Below are positions 16,824 through 25,293 of a stretch of DNA of 64,000 bases, in pieces. The stretch is from Mycobacterium nebraskense (lineage in GTDB: Bacteria; Actinomycetota; Actinomycetes; Mycobacteriales; Mycobacteriaceae). The position numbers and the translations under genes were made by a program. Location of the stretch: contig NZ_LQPH01000150.1 in assembly GCF_002102255.1 (NCBI RefSeq), forward strand, positions 1 to 64,000, given 5' to 3'. Under the pieces are notes generated by a model. It ran no database searches. It worked only from the letters and a program-made list of their open reading frames with translations, and was not told where the DNA came from. Positions within the stretch are counted from its first letter, which is position 1; the number at the start of each line of letters is the position of its first letter.

Positions 16824-17759
16824 TCAACGGGCAGTGTGCATCGCCTTATGCAAGACCCCGGTGCAGTAGTAGTTCTGGGCGAACGGCGCACCGGGGTCGG
16901 TGCGCTGCAAAGGTAACCCGTTGTCGGCCAACAACTGATTCAGGGGTGTGCGAACCGTGCGCCAGCCGTGCCGCTCCAGATAGGTCGCCGCGTCGTTGCG
17001 CGCGCCCGGGAAGCCCAGGTCGCCGAGCGCGATGTCCAGGCCGTTGTCCCGCCACTTCTGGCTGGCGGCGTTCAGGGCCTCCCCGTTGTCGCCGGAGTTG
17101 ATGAAGACCTCGGCCACCAGCCGGCTGCCGTCGGCGCTGAGCGCCGTGATGTCGTCGAGCAGCCGGTCCTGCGCCTCGGGCGGCAGGAAGCCGAGCAGGC
17201 CCTCGGCGGCCCAGGCGGCGGGCCGCCCGGTGTCGAACCCGGCCTCGCGCAGCGCCGACGGCCAATCGTGGCGCAGGTCGATCGGGACGGCCCGGACCTC
17301 GGCGGTGGGCTCGGCGCCGAGGTCGGCGATGGTGGTGGTCTTGAATTCGATGACTTGCGGCTGGTCGATCTCGAACACCGTGGTCCCCGCGGCCCAGGGC
17401 AGCCGGTACGCGCGCGCGTCCAGGCCGGAGGCCAGGATGACCACCTGGCGGATGGCTGGGTCTTGTTGGGCGCCCGCCTCGGCGAAGAACGCATCGATGT
17501 AGCGCGTGCGGGCGGCCAGCATGTCGGTCATGCGCTGCATGCCCCACGGGGCGCCGGGCTCGTCGACGTCGACGGAGTCGAGTTCGCCGTTGGCCCACCG
17601 GGTGAAGAAGTCGACGCCGACGGCGCGTACCAGCGGCTCGGCGAACCGGTCGTCGATCAGCGCGTCGCGGGTGGCCCGGGCCCGTCCGGCCGCCACCATG
17701 GTGGCGGTGGCCCCCACACTGGTGGCCAGGTCCCAGCTGTCGTTGTCGGTGCGCGTCAT
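16824..17759 (-). CDS. SAM-dependent methyltransferase, mycobacterial TIGR00027/LCM-like family
   Basis: A 311-residue class I methyltransferase of the large mycobacterial LCM/PPM2-like family (many Mtb paralogues such as Rv0145). Family hallmarks are the start TRTDNDSWDLATSVGATATMVA, the SAM motif VVILASGLDARAYRLPW and the segment EGLLGFLPPEAQDRLL. Targets of these enzymes are mostly unknown. The ATG at 17759 is preferred over the TTG two codons earlier because GGAAAGGG lies 8 bases upstream. It is divergent from the acyl-CoA synthetase and cotranscribed with the CoA-transferase, which hints at acyl or lipid chemistry. I recall no methyltransferase between Rv3272 and Rv3270 in Mtb. Confidence 0.92.
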   Translation of the reverse strand: MTRTDNDSWDLATSVGATATMVAAGRARATRDALIDDRFAEPLVRAVGVDFFTRWANGELDSVDVDEPGAPWGMQRMTDMLAARTRYIDAFFAEAGAQQDPAIRQVVILASGLDARAYRLPWAAGTTVFEIDQPQVIEFKTTTIADLGAEPTAEVRAVPIDLRHDWPSALREAGFDTGRPAAWAAEGLLGFLPPEAQDRLLDDITALSADGSRLVAEVFINSGDNGEALNAASQKWRDNGLDIALGDLGFPGARNDAATYLERHGWRTVRTPLNQLLADNGLPLQRTDPGAPFAQNYYCTGVLHKAMHTAR

Positions 17760-17873
17760 CGGCAATGCCCTTTCCGTCTAGTCGTTAGCCAGAATAACGA
17801 TGGTGACCAAAGCCCCTCCCGCTAGTGGCGTTGCGCCCTTATCCGGGGCCGGGGCGGGCGGCAGCATCGACGT

Positions 17874-19496
17874 GTGCAGACGGTGGGACTTCTCGGGCGC
17901 GCGAATTTGGAAGCCCGGTCGCTGCTTCTGTATGCCCGGGCCGGGGGATTGCGGTGGGCACCCCCCGGACGGATCTTTCCGGTGCTGCGCGCCCTCGACC
18001 GCTACGGGATCTTGGGGGCGGCGACGGCGATCGCCGCCGGGCGAGACCGCGACGGGGTTGCGCTAATCGACGAGCGCGGCCCCCTCACGTTCGGTGAGCT
18101 GGACGAGCGGACCAACGCGTTGGGCAACGAGTGGCGGCGGCGTGGGCTCGGCCCGGGCAACGGCGTGGCGATCCTGGTGGGCAACCACCGGGGCTTTCTG
18201 GAAGCCGTGTACGCAGCCGCCAAGTGCGGCGCTGGTGTCTTGCTGCTCAACACCGGTTTCGGCGCCGCGCAGCTGGACGGGATGCTGACCCGGGAACGCG
18301 TCGACCTGCTGGTGTACGACGAGGAGTTCAGCGCCGTCGTCGCGGACGTCCAGCCGAGGCTGGGCCGGATCCGGGCCTGGACCCCATCGCCCGCTCCCGA
18401 CACCCTGGACGCGCTGATCGAGCTTGGCGATCCCAGTCCGCCGCCCGCATCCGGTGGGCGGCCCAAGATCGTCATCTCGACCAGCGGGACGACGGGAACG
18501 CCGAAGGGCGCCGCGCGTTCCGAGCCCTACTCGCTGATACCGGTCGGCGGGCTGCTCGGCAAGGTGCCGTTCCGCGGCCGGGAAGTCACCGAATGCTGTG
18601 TGCCGCTGTTTCATTCGATGGGTTTCAGCCACGCGATGTATGCGATGGTGCTGGGCTCGACCCTGGTGCTGCGCCGCCGCTTCGACGCCCGGCAGACGCT
18701 GGCCAGCGTGGCCGCACACCGGGCCAGCGCCATGATCGTCGTGCCGATCATGTTGCGGCGCATCCTCGATCTGGGGCCGGCGGCCCTGGCCGAGCATGAC
18801 CTGTCGTCGCTGCGCATCGTGTTCATCGGCGGTTCCCAGCTCGGGGCCGCACTGGCCACCCGGGCGCTCGAAGCCCTGGGCCCCGTGGTCTACAACATGT
18901 ACGGGTCCACCGAGGTCGCCTACGCCACCATCGCCACGCCCGCCGACCTGACCGTCGCGCCCGGATGCGTGGGCGCGGTGGTGCCCGGCTCGGTCGTCAA
19001 GGTTTTCACCGACGACGGCCGCGAGGTTCCCCCCGGGACGCCGGGGCGGATTTTCGTCGGTAACGTGCTGGCCTTCGAGGGATACACCGGTGGCGGCACC
19101 AAAGAGTCGATCCACGGGCTGATGTCTACCGGCGACGTCGGTCATTTCGACACGGACGGAAGGCTTTTCATCGACGGGCGCGACGACGAGATGATCGTCT
19201 CCGGCGGGGAGAACGTGTACCCCGGCGAGGTCGAAGAGGCTCTCGCGCACCATCGCGACATCCTCGAAGCCGCGGTCGTCGGCGTCGACGACGAGGAGTT
19301 CGGGCAGCGGTTGCGCGCCTACGTCGTCCTCCGGCCGGGCGCGGCGCTGACCGAGCGCGATGTCCAGGATTACGTCCGAAACCGATTGGCGCGCTTCAAG
19401 ATTCCTCGCGATGTCTGCTTTGTCGACGAACTGCCCCGCAACGCGGGAGGCAAGGTACTCAAGCGGGTGCTGAAAGACCAGACGGCCCACTCCTGA
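17874..19496 (+). CDS. Acyl-CoA synthetase, FadD2-like
   Basis: A 540-residue ANL-superfamily enzyme that activates a carboxylic acid with ATP and joins it to CoA. Motifs are complete: P-loop STSGTTGTPKG near 201-211, YGSTEVAYA near 343, STGDVG near 417, and the C-terminal catalytic Lys region NAGGKVLKR. It resembles the FadD2/FadD12 branch. Start is the GTG at 17874; a GTG two bases earlier is in another frame. It is divergent from the methyltransferase with 114 bp between them. The gene is absent from this position in Mtb as I recall it, so it is an accessory insertion beside fadE25 and the CoA-transferase. Confidence 0.92.
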   Translation: MQTVGLLGRANLEARSLLLYARAGGLRWAPPGRIFPVLRALDRYGILGAATAIAAGRDRDGVALIDERGPLTFGELDERTNALGNEWRRRGLGPGNGVAILVGNHRGFLEAVYAAAKCGAGVLLLNTGFGAAQLDGMLTRERVDLLVYDEEFSAVVADVQPRLGRIRAWTPSPAPDTLDALIELGDPSPPPASGGRPKIVISTSGTTGTPKGAARSEPYSLIPVGGLLGKVPFRGREVTECCVPLFHSMGFSHAMYAMVLGSTLVLRRRFDARQTLASVAAHRASAMIVVPIMLRRILDLGPAALAEHDLSSLRIVFIGGSQLGAALATRALEALGPVVYNMYGSTEVAYATIATPADLTVAPGCVGAVVPGSVVKVFTDDGREVPPGTPGRIFVGNVLAFEGYTGGGTKESIHGLMSTGDVGHFDTDGRLFIDGRDDEMIVSGGENVYPGEVEEALAHHRDILEAAVVGVDDEEFGQRLRAYVVLRPGAALTERDVQDYVRNRLARFKIPRDVCFVDELPRNAGGKVLKRVLKDQTAHS

Positions 19497-19526
19497 TTGG
19501 GTCGGCGCCGCGCCGGCGATCGCAAC

Positions 19527-21722
19527 TCAGTCCAGTCGGTAGCGGATCAGCCGGGAGCTGTTGGCCACCACCGCGACTGACGACGCGTTGTGCAGGATCG
19601 CGGCCAGCACGGGGGACAGCGCCCCGCCCGCGCCGATGATCAGCCCGGCGGCATTGACCGCGATGGACATGCTGTAGTTCTCCCGGATGACGTCGACCGC
19701 CCGGGCGCCCAGGTCGCGCACGTCCAGCAGGCGATGCAAGTCGTCGTTGGCCAGCGCCACGTCGGCGGTCTCGACCGCGACGTCGGTTCCGGCCAGGCCC
19801 ATGGCGATCCCGATGTCGGCGGCGGCCAGCGCGGGGGCGTCGTTGATGCCGTCGCCGACCATGCCGACCACGTAGCCGTCGTTCTGCAGTCCGCGCACCA
19901 CCTCGAGCTTGTCCTCCGGCATCACCTCGGCGCGCCACTCGTCGATGCCCAGCTCCTCGGCGACGACCTGGGCGATGTCCGGGTGGTCGCCGGTGAGCAT
20001 GACGATCCGGCGAATCCCGTTGTCCCGCAACTCCTTCAGCACCTCGACCGCTTCGGGCCGTACCTCGTCGCGCAGGCTGATCAACCCCACCAGCTTGCCG
20101 TCGACCGCGAGCAGCAGCGGGGTCTCGGCCTGCCGCCGCAGCCGGTCCACCCACTCCGACGCCTTCTTCGACACCCGTACCTTTTCGGCGCGCAGCAGCC
20201 CGGGGCTGCCGAGCAGCAGGGTGCGGCCGTCGGCCCAGGTGCGCATGCCCAGGCCCACCAGCACCTCGCACTCCTCGTGCGGTGGGATGGTGATGTGGCG
20301 CTCCTCGGTCGAGCGGATCACCGCCTCGGCCAAGGGATGGCGGGAGTGGATCTCCGAGCTCGCCGCGTACGCCAGCACCTGCTCGGGCTCCCAATCCTTA
20401 TGCAGGGCAATGATATTGGTGACCACCGGGCGGCCGACGGTCAGCGTCCCGGTCTTGTCGAACAAGATCGCGTCCACCCGGCCGGCCTGTTCGAGGTGGG
20501 AGCCGCCCTTGATCAGGATGCCGCGGCGCGCACCGTTGCCGATCGCGCCGCTGATCGCGGTCGGGGTGGACAGGCCCACCGCGCAGGGGCACGCGACCAA
20601 CAGCATGGTCATCGCGCGGCGCACGTCGCCCGTGACCGCGAGGGTGACGGCCGACACGATGAACGAGGTGGGAACGAAACGGCGGGAGAAGTTTTCGCCG
20701 ATCGTCTGGATGGGCGCCCGGTCGTGCTGCGCCTCCTCGACCCGGGTGATGATGCGCCCGATCGCGGTCTGGTTGCCGACGGCCTGGGCGCGCACCACCA
20801 GGCGTCCGCGCACCACGACCGACCCGGCGTGCACGTGCGCGCCGACCAGGACGCTGACGGGCAGGTTCTCGCCGGTGATCGCGGATTGGTTCACGATCGC
20901 CTCGCCGTCGACCACCTCGCCGTCCACCGGTATCGCGACGCGGTCGTGAATGACCACCTCGTCGCCGATCTGCACGCTGTCGATGGGGATCTGAACTTCG
21001 GTGCCAGGGCCAGAGGCCCCAGAAGTGCCCGGCAGCCGGATCCACGCCGTGTCCTGGCTGCCGCGCAGCAGTTCCGAGATGGCGCGCCGGGTCCGGCGCA
21101 GGGTGAGGTCTTGCAGGTACTCGCCGATGTTGAGCAGCCACAGCACGGTGAGCGCCACCACGTTCTCGCGCAGCACCAGGCTGGCCACCGTGGCCGCCGA
21201 CACCAGGGCGTCGGTGCCGGCCCGGCCGGAACGCAGGGAGCGCAGCGCGCCGCGCAGGAACGGGTAGCCGGTGAAGATGGTGACCCCGGTGGCCAGGATC
21301 CGGCCGTTCGGGCCGAGCAGCGTCGGCCGGGCGAACACGTAACGGCGCACGCCGAGCAGGGCCAGCGCCGCACCGCCGATGACCATCCGCAACACGTCGG
21401 TGTTGCGGATCTCCGACGAATGCGGCTCGCGTGCCGGGATCAGCTCGGCGGCGACATGTGCGGCTGAGCTGATCGCCGCCAGCACCGCGGAGCGGTCGCA
21501 GCGGCGGCGTGAATACCAGACGACGACGGAACCGGTGCGCGGGTAGGCGTGCACCACGCGCACGCCGTCCTGCTTGGCGACGGCCTCCTCGACCGCCACG
21601 GCGCGCCGGGAGTTGCAGCGGAGCCAGTCGACGGCAACCCGCATGCGCCCGGCGGCATCCGAAACAACCTGCAGTGCAGGCTCTTCCGAGCGGACTGGGT
21701 CCAGGGCGGTGGCGAGCGCCAT
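19527..21722 (-). CDS. ctpC: Metal-exporting P1B-type ATPase CtpC
   Basis: P-type metal efflux ATPase of 731 residues (Mtb CtpC, Rv3270, 718). It has been linked to Zn resistance and to Mn export. An N-terminal HMA-like domain without the usual CxxC is followed by membrane helices, the actuator TGENLP loop, the transport-site CPC motif (Cys378-Pro-Cys380), the phosphorylation motif DKTGTL with Asp422, the HP motif in SRHPLAEAV and the hinge GDGINDAPAL. The ATG at 21722 lies 11 bp after pacL1; the first 14 residues are extra relative to Mtb, so an internal start is possible. pacL1 directly upstream encodes its partner. Confidence 0.97.
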   Translation of the reverse strand: MALATALDPVRSEEPALQVVSDAAGRMRVAVDWLRCNSRRAVAVEEAVAKQDGVRVVHAYPRTGSVVVWYSRRRCDRSAVLAAISSAAHVAAELIPAREPHSSEIRNTDVLRMVIGGAALALLGVRRYVFARPTLLGPNGRILATGVTIFTGYPFLRGALRSLRSGRAGTDALVSAATVASLVLRENVVALTVLWLLNIGEYLQDLTLRRTRRAISELLRGSQDTAWIRLPGTSGASGPGTEVQIPIDSVQIGDEVVIHDRVAIPVDGEVVDGEAIVNQSAITGENLPVSVLVGAHVHAGSVVVRGRLVVRAQAVGNQTAIGRIITRVEEAQHDRAPIQTIGENFSRRFVPTSFIVSAVTLAVTGDVRRAMTMLLVACPCAVGLSTPTAISGAIGNGARRGILIKGGSHLEQAGRVDAILFDKTGTLTVGRPVVTNIIALHKDWEPEQVLAYAASSEIHSRHPLAEAVIRSTEERHITIPPHEECEVLVGLGMRTWADGRTLLLGSPGLLRAEKVRVSKKASEWVDRLRRQAETPLLLAVDGKLVGLISLRDEVRPEAVEVLKELRDNGIRRIVMLTGDHPDIAQVVAEELGIDEWRAEVMPEDKLEVVRGLQNDGYVVGMVGDGINDAPALAAADIGIAMGLAGTDVAVETADVALANDDLHRLLDVRDLGARAVDVIRENYSMSIAVNAAGLIIGAGGALSPVLAAILHNASSVAVVANSSRLIRYRLD

Positions 21723-21733
21723 CTGCGCGGGGA

Positions 21734-22015
21734 TCAGTGGTCGTGCTGGTGGACGTCGCCGACGGACGGCGTGGGGGCTTCCTCGCCGATGCGTTCTCGG
21801 GCTTCGGCCATGACGTCGGCGATCTTCAGCCGCGCCGACTCGGCGGCCTCCTCGGCCTTGCGCGTCCCGCGCAGCCCCAGCTCAGCCGCCGACACCGCGG
21901 TCTCGTGCAGCGGCGCCTTGGCCACGGCCTTGCGCAACACCTCGTAGGCCGTCGCGCCGACGAGGCCGGTGACCACCGTCGATGCCGCTTTCGTCAAGAG
22001 CGCGTACCCCGCCAT
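21734..22015 (-). CDS. pacL1: DUF1490 metal-binding partner of CtpC (PacL1-like)
   Basis: A 93-residue single-pass membrane protein of the DUF1490/PacL family (Mtb Rv3269). In Mtb PacL1 assembles with CtpC into membrane zinc-efflux platforms. The N-terminal Ala/Val-rich segment (about 1-26) is the membrane anchor. A charged amphipathic helix follows (RKAEEAAESARLKIADVMAEA). The C-terminus ends GDVHQHDH, corresponding to the short metal-binding tail, which I recall as DLHDHDH in Mtb. GGGAGGT stands 7 bases before the ATG. ctpC follows after 11 bp in the same operon. Confidence 0.92.
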   Translation of the reverse strand: MAGYALLTKAASTVVTGLVGATAYEVLRKAVAKAPLHETAVSAAELGLRGTRKAEEAAESARLKIADVMAEARERIGEEAPTPSVGDVHQHDH

Positions 22016-22105
22016 TGCCCGGACCTCCCTGTCGTCGCAGCGTCTGCTGATACTCGCTCGACGTTAACATTGAAATATTGCCATATCAATATGTATTGGA
22101 CTGGC
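22016..22105 (-). promoter_or_regulatory. pacL1-ctpC promoter region with AT-rich inverted repeat
   Basis: The 90 bp between Rv3268 and pacL1 contain an AT-rich patch (22065-22100), striking in this GC-rich genome. Within it ATATTG (22075-22080) and CAATAT (22087-22092) form a perfect 6-6-6 inverted repeat. AT-rich imperfect 12-2-12 repeats of this kind are typical operators of ArsR/SmtB metal sensors, which would suit a metal efflux operon. The regulator is not encoded in the window, so this is inference. Confidence 0.5.
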
Positions 22106-22840
22106 CTACAGCACCCGGGTGACCTTTTCAGTCTCGATCCTGCGCGTCAGTGCCGACTGGTCGGGATTGGCCACCTGCACCAGCGACGCGCCGACGGCCA
22201 GGATCGCCAGCAGGCCGTCCACCAGTTCCCCGGGCCCGGACCACGTGGCGGTGGACAGGACCCGGTCCGCGGCCGTCAATTCCCTTGCGGCGGCCGAGCT
22301 TTGGCAATCGGCCAGGACCTCGTCGACCGATCGTCCGGCCAGCGCCGGACCGGGATGGCGTTCGGCGACGATCTGGTCGCCGTGCACCCGCACGGCCGTG
22401 GCGTAGTCAGTGACGCCGATCGGCAGGTCGGGGGCCGGGCGGCCGAACGGATCCAGCGACAGCACCGCCACCTCACCCCCCGATGCCGCCACGGCGGAGT
22501 CCGCCTCGTCCAGCCCCTTGGCGGTGCACAGCGCTAAGTCTGTGGCGGCGCCCGCGCCCGGTGCGAGCACCGCTTCGGCGCCGATCCACCACACCCCGAA
22601 CAACACGGCCGCCGTCTGCCAGTGCGCCGGCAGCAGGATCGCGACCCGGCTGCCCGGCCCGGCGCCCAGCTCGTCGCGTAACAGGTTGCCGGTCTTGGCC
22701 GCCCAGTTGGCCAGCGTCGCCGCGGACAACTCGATGCGTTCGCCGGTCGCGTCGTCGTAATAGGTGATGCGCGGGCCCACCGGGTCGGCCCGCAGCATCG
22801 GGTCGAGGATGGCGCCGGAGAGCGTGTTCAGTTGATGCAC
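22106..22840 (-). CDS. TIGR03089-family protein (truncated adenylation-domain-like)
   Basis: A 244-residue actinobacterial protein (Mtb Rv3268 counterpart) that resembles only the N-terminal part of acyl-CoA synthetases: an opening like LRADPVGPRITYYDDATGER, then LSAATLANWAAKTGNLLRDELGAGPGSRVAILLP. No ATP-binding P-loop or C-terminal lysine domain is present, so it probably cannot adenylate on its own. The GTG at 22840 overlaps the lcp1 stop region by 13 bp; no convincing ribosome-binding site is seen, and the codons upstream within lcp1 are not used. Function unknown. Confidence 0.8.
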   Translation of the reverse strand: MHQLNTLSGAILDPMLRADPVGPRITYYDDATGERIELSAATLANWAAKTGNLLRDELGAGPGSRVAILLPAHWQTAAVLFGVWWIGAEAVLAPGAGAATDLALCTAKGLDEADSAVAASGGEVAVLSLDPFGRPAPDLPIGVTDYATAVRVHGDQIVAERHPGPALAGRSVDEVLADCQSSAAARELTAADRVLSTATWSGPGELVDGLLAILAVGASLVQVANPDQSALTRRIETEKVTRVL

Positions 22841-24300
22841 TCGGGCTTGTCGGAGCCCGCGGTCAGGATCGGCGAGGGCGCAGGGACGTTCGGGTCGGCC
22901 GCCACCGAACCGACGCTGGACACCCGGGCGGGCATCACCGTCCCGGTGCCGGAAAGTCCCGAGCCGGGGCCGCTGTAGTCGTTGCCCAGCACCACCCGGA
23001 CCGAGCCCGGCGCGACGGACGAATCGGCGACCACCGGCAAGCCGCCCAGCTCCTTGGACACCTCCTGGGCGCCCAGATCGTCGCTCTTGGCGGCCCGCAC
23101 CTGGCTGCCCTTGACGTGGCCGCCGTCGTTGTTGCCGACCGTACCGGCGCCAAATCCCTTGGCGGTCAACACCTGTGAGACCGCCGTTGCCAGCCCGTTG
23201 ATGTCGGTGTCGTTGACCACGCTGGCGGTGGTCTTCGCCGGGGTGTAGGCGATCTCCTCGGTCTTTCCCTGCTCCTGGTCGTGCAGCAGCCCGCTGACCC
23301 AGTCGGCGACCTGGTGCGGGTCCACCCGCACCACACTCTGCATTCCGTCGTCGCTCCAGCCGGCCCCGTCCAGCACCGGAATGGTGGCGAACGCGACGTT
23401 GCCGCCGGCCAGCTTCTGCATCTGCTGGACGAAATCCATGACGTCCCAACCCGACGAGATCACCACCGAGCGCTGGACTGCCGCCTCCAGCCGTCGCACC
23501 GTGGTGGGACTGGACAGCGTCTTGCCGGAGATGACCCGGTGGGCGAGCGAGGCCATCACCACCTGCTGGCGCACCACCCGGTCCAGGTCGCCGCGCGGCA
23601 ACTCGTGGCGCTGACGGACGAAGCTGAGCGCCTCCGGCCCGTCGAGCCGTTGCGGGCCGGCCGGGAAGTCGGCGCCCGAAAGCGGTTCGAACACCGGCTC
23701 TTTGAGGCAGACGTCCACGCCGCCGAGTGCGTCGGTGATCAAGGAGAAGCCGAGCAGCCCGATCTCGGCGTAGTGGTCGACGGTGACGCCGGTGAGGTCG
23801 GCGACGGTCTTGATCAGGGCCTCGCGCCCGGCCTCGGTGCCCTGCGCCGCGGCGTCCTCGGCGGAGTCACCGGCCTTGACCAGGTTGGTGCGCTTGGCCT
23901 CGCGGGTTTGGCCGTAGACGCCGTTGATCTTCGTCTTGCCCAGCCCGGGGGCCGCGACGTAGGAGTCGCGGGGGATCGAGATGGCGGTCGCCGACTTCCC
24001 GTTGTTGGGGATGCGGATCAGGATGATCGTGTCGGTGTTGGTCGCTTCCTCGTCGCCGGCCCGCAGGGAGGCCAGTTCCTCGGCGGACAGCGGGTTGCCG
24101 TGGGCGTCGGTGCGGCTGTCGAGGCCGACCAGCAGGATGTCGATCGCGCCGTCGTCGCCGCCCTTGCCGAGCGAGGGTGCGGACATGTGAAAGATGCCGT
24201 CCTCGAAGGACCGGACGTTGCTCCACGCCAGCCCGGTGCCGAGGACGACCACGAGCGTGAGCGCAGTGGCAATCACACGAACCACACGTTGCACAGGCAT
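22828..24300 (-). CDS. lcp1: LytR-CpsA-Psr ligase Lcp1
   Basis: Envelope ligase of 490 residues (Mtb Lcp1, Rv3267, about 498) that joins arabinogalactan to peptidoglycan. One N-terminal membrane anchor (about 7-26) is followed by an extracellular LCP domain (about 50-270) with DILLVGLDSR, the arginine motif ISIPRDSYV, KINGVYGQ and SFVRQRHELPRGDLDRV. A LytR C-terminal domain (about 350-440, VVNDTDINGLA) follows, then a Ser/Pro-rich tail ending KPECIN. It is divergent from rmlD, which makes the rhamnose of the linker that Lcp1 attaches. Confidence 0.95.
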   Translation of the reverse strand: MPVQRVVRVIATALTLVVVLGTGLAWSNVRSFEDGIFHMSAPSLGKGGDDGAIDILLVGLDSRTDAHGNPLSAEELASLRAGDEEATNTDTIILIRIPNNGKSATAISIPRDSYVAAPGLGKTKINGVYGQTREAKRTNLVKAGDSAEDAAAQGTEAGREALIKTVADLTGVTVDHYAEIGLLGFSLITDALGGVDVCLKEPVFEPLSGADFPAGPQRLDGPEALSFVRQRHELPRGDLDRVVRQQVVMASLAHRVISGKTLSSPTTVRRLEAAVQRSVVISSGWDVMDFVQQMQKLAGGNVAFATIPVLDGAGWSDDGMQSVVRVDPHQVADWVSGLLHDQEQGKTEEIAYTPAKTTASVVNDTDINGLATAVSQVLTAKGFGAGTVGNNDGGHVKGSQVRAAKSDDLGAQEVSKELGGLPVVADSSVAPGSVRVVLGNDYSGPGSGLSGTGTVMPARVSSVGSVAADPNVPAPSPILTAGSDKPECIN

Positions 24301-24365
24301 CCCACTAGGTTACTTGCGACACACGCGCTTCGCGGTTAGCGAACCCCCGCGCGCCCCAGGCGTTC

Positions 24366-24383
24366 GCCCGGGCTTTCCCGGGC
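24366..24383 (+). promoter_or_regulatory. rmlD: Short GC-rich hairpin in the rmlD leader
   Basis: GCCCGGG-CTTT-CCCGGGC forms a perfect 7-bp stem with a 4-base loop, ending 16 bases before the rmlD ATG. It lies between divergent lcp1 and rmlD. It could affect rmlD translation or transcription; no function is known. Confidence 0.35.
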
Positions 24384-24399
24384 ATGCCAGACTCAAACG

Positions 24400-25293
24400 A
24401 TGTCGAGCAGGATCGTGATCGCCGGTGCCGGGGGGCAGCTGGGCAGCTATTTGCGGTCGTTGGCGGCCAGCCAGGGCCGCGACGTGCTGGCGCTGACGTC
24501 GTCCGAGTGGGACATCACCGACCCCGCCGCCGCCGAGCGGATCATCCAACGCGGCGACGTGGTGATCAACTGCGCGGCCTACACCAACGTCGACGCCGCC
24601 GAGGCCGACGAGGCCGGCGCCTACGCCGTCAACGCCATCGGCCCCGAGAACATCGCCCGCGCCTGCGCGCGCGCCGGCGCCCGGCTGATCCACGTCTCCA
24701 CCGACTACGTCTTCGGTGGCAATTTTGACGGCGCGGCGCCACGCCCCTACGAGCCCGACGACGAAACCGCCCCGCTGGGCGTGTACGCCCGCAGCAAGCT
24801 TGCCGGGGAAAAGGCCGTCCTGGCGGCGCTGCCCGAGGCCGTCATCGTCCGGACCGCCTGGGTTTACACCGGCGATGACGGCAAGGACTTCGTCGCCGTC
24901 ATGCGCCGCCTGGCCGCCGGGGACGACCCGGTGAAGGTGGTCGACGACCAGGTCGGGTCACCGACGTATGTGGGCGACCTGGCGGCCGCGCTGCTGCAGG
25001 TCGCCGACGACTGCGTGCCCGGCCCGATCCTGCACGCCGCCAACGAGGGCGCGGTGTCCCGCTTCGAGCAGACCCGGGCGATATTCGAGGAATGCGGCGC
25101 CGACCCGGCGCGGGTGCGGCCGGTCAGCACCGCGGAGTTTCCCCGCCCCGCACCGCGACCGAGCTATTCCGCGCTGTCGGGCCGGCAATCCGCCGCGGCG
25201 GGCCTTCGGCCGTTAAGGCCCTGGCGCGCTGCGCTTGTCGCGGCGCTGGCCGCCTCTGCCGGCGATCGACCGTTACCCTCTACGCGTGACTGA
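24400..25293 (+). CDS. rmlD: dTDP-4-dehydrorhamnose reductase RmlD
   Basis: NADPH-dependent SDR enzyme that makes dTDP-L-rhamnose, the donor for the arabinogalactan linker. The 297 residues match the family (Mtb Rv3266c about 304). The nucleotide loop GAGGQLG is at 8-14, the catalytic segment includes STDYVF, and YARSKLAGE carries the Tyr-x3-Lys pair. The ATG at 24400 is the only well-placed start. The 3' end overlaps wbbL by 8 bp; the three genes rmlD-wbbL-manB form one operon. Confidence 0.96.
   Translation: MSSRIVIAGAGGQLGSYLRSLAASQGRDVLALTSSEWDITDPAAAERIIQRGDVVINCAAYTNVDAAEADEAGAYAVNAIGPENIARACARAGARLIHVSTDYVFGGNFDGAAPRPYEPDDETAPLGVYARSKLAGEKAVLAALPEAVIVRTAWVYTGDDGKDFVAVMRRLAAGDDPVKVVDDQVGSPTYVGDLAAALLQVADDCVPGPILHAANEGAVSRFEQTRAIFEECGADPARVRPVSTAEFPRPAPRPSYSALSGRQSAAAGLRPLRPWRAALVAALAASAGDRPLPSTRD

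Noticed and set aside
19590..21467. 625-codon plus-strand frame opposite ctpC
   Set aside because: Shadow of the P-type ATPase; no recognisable protein features.
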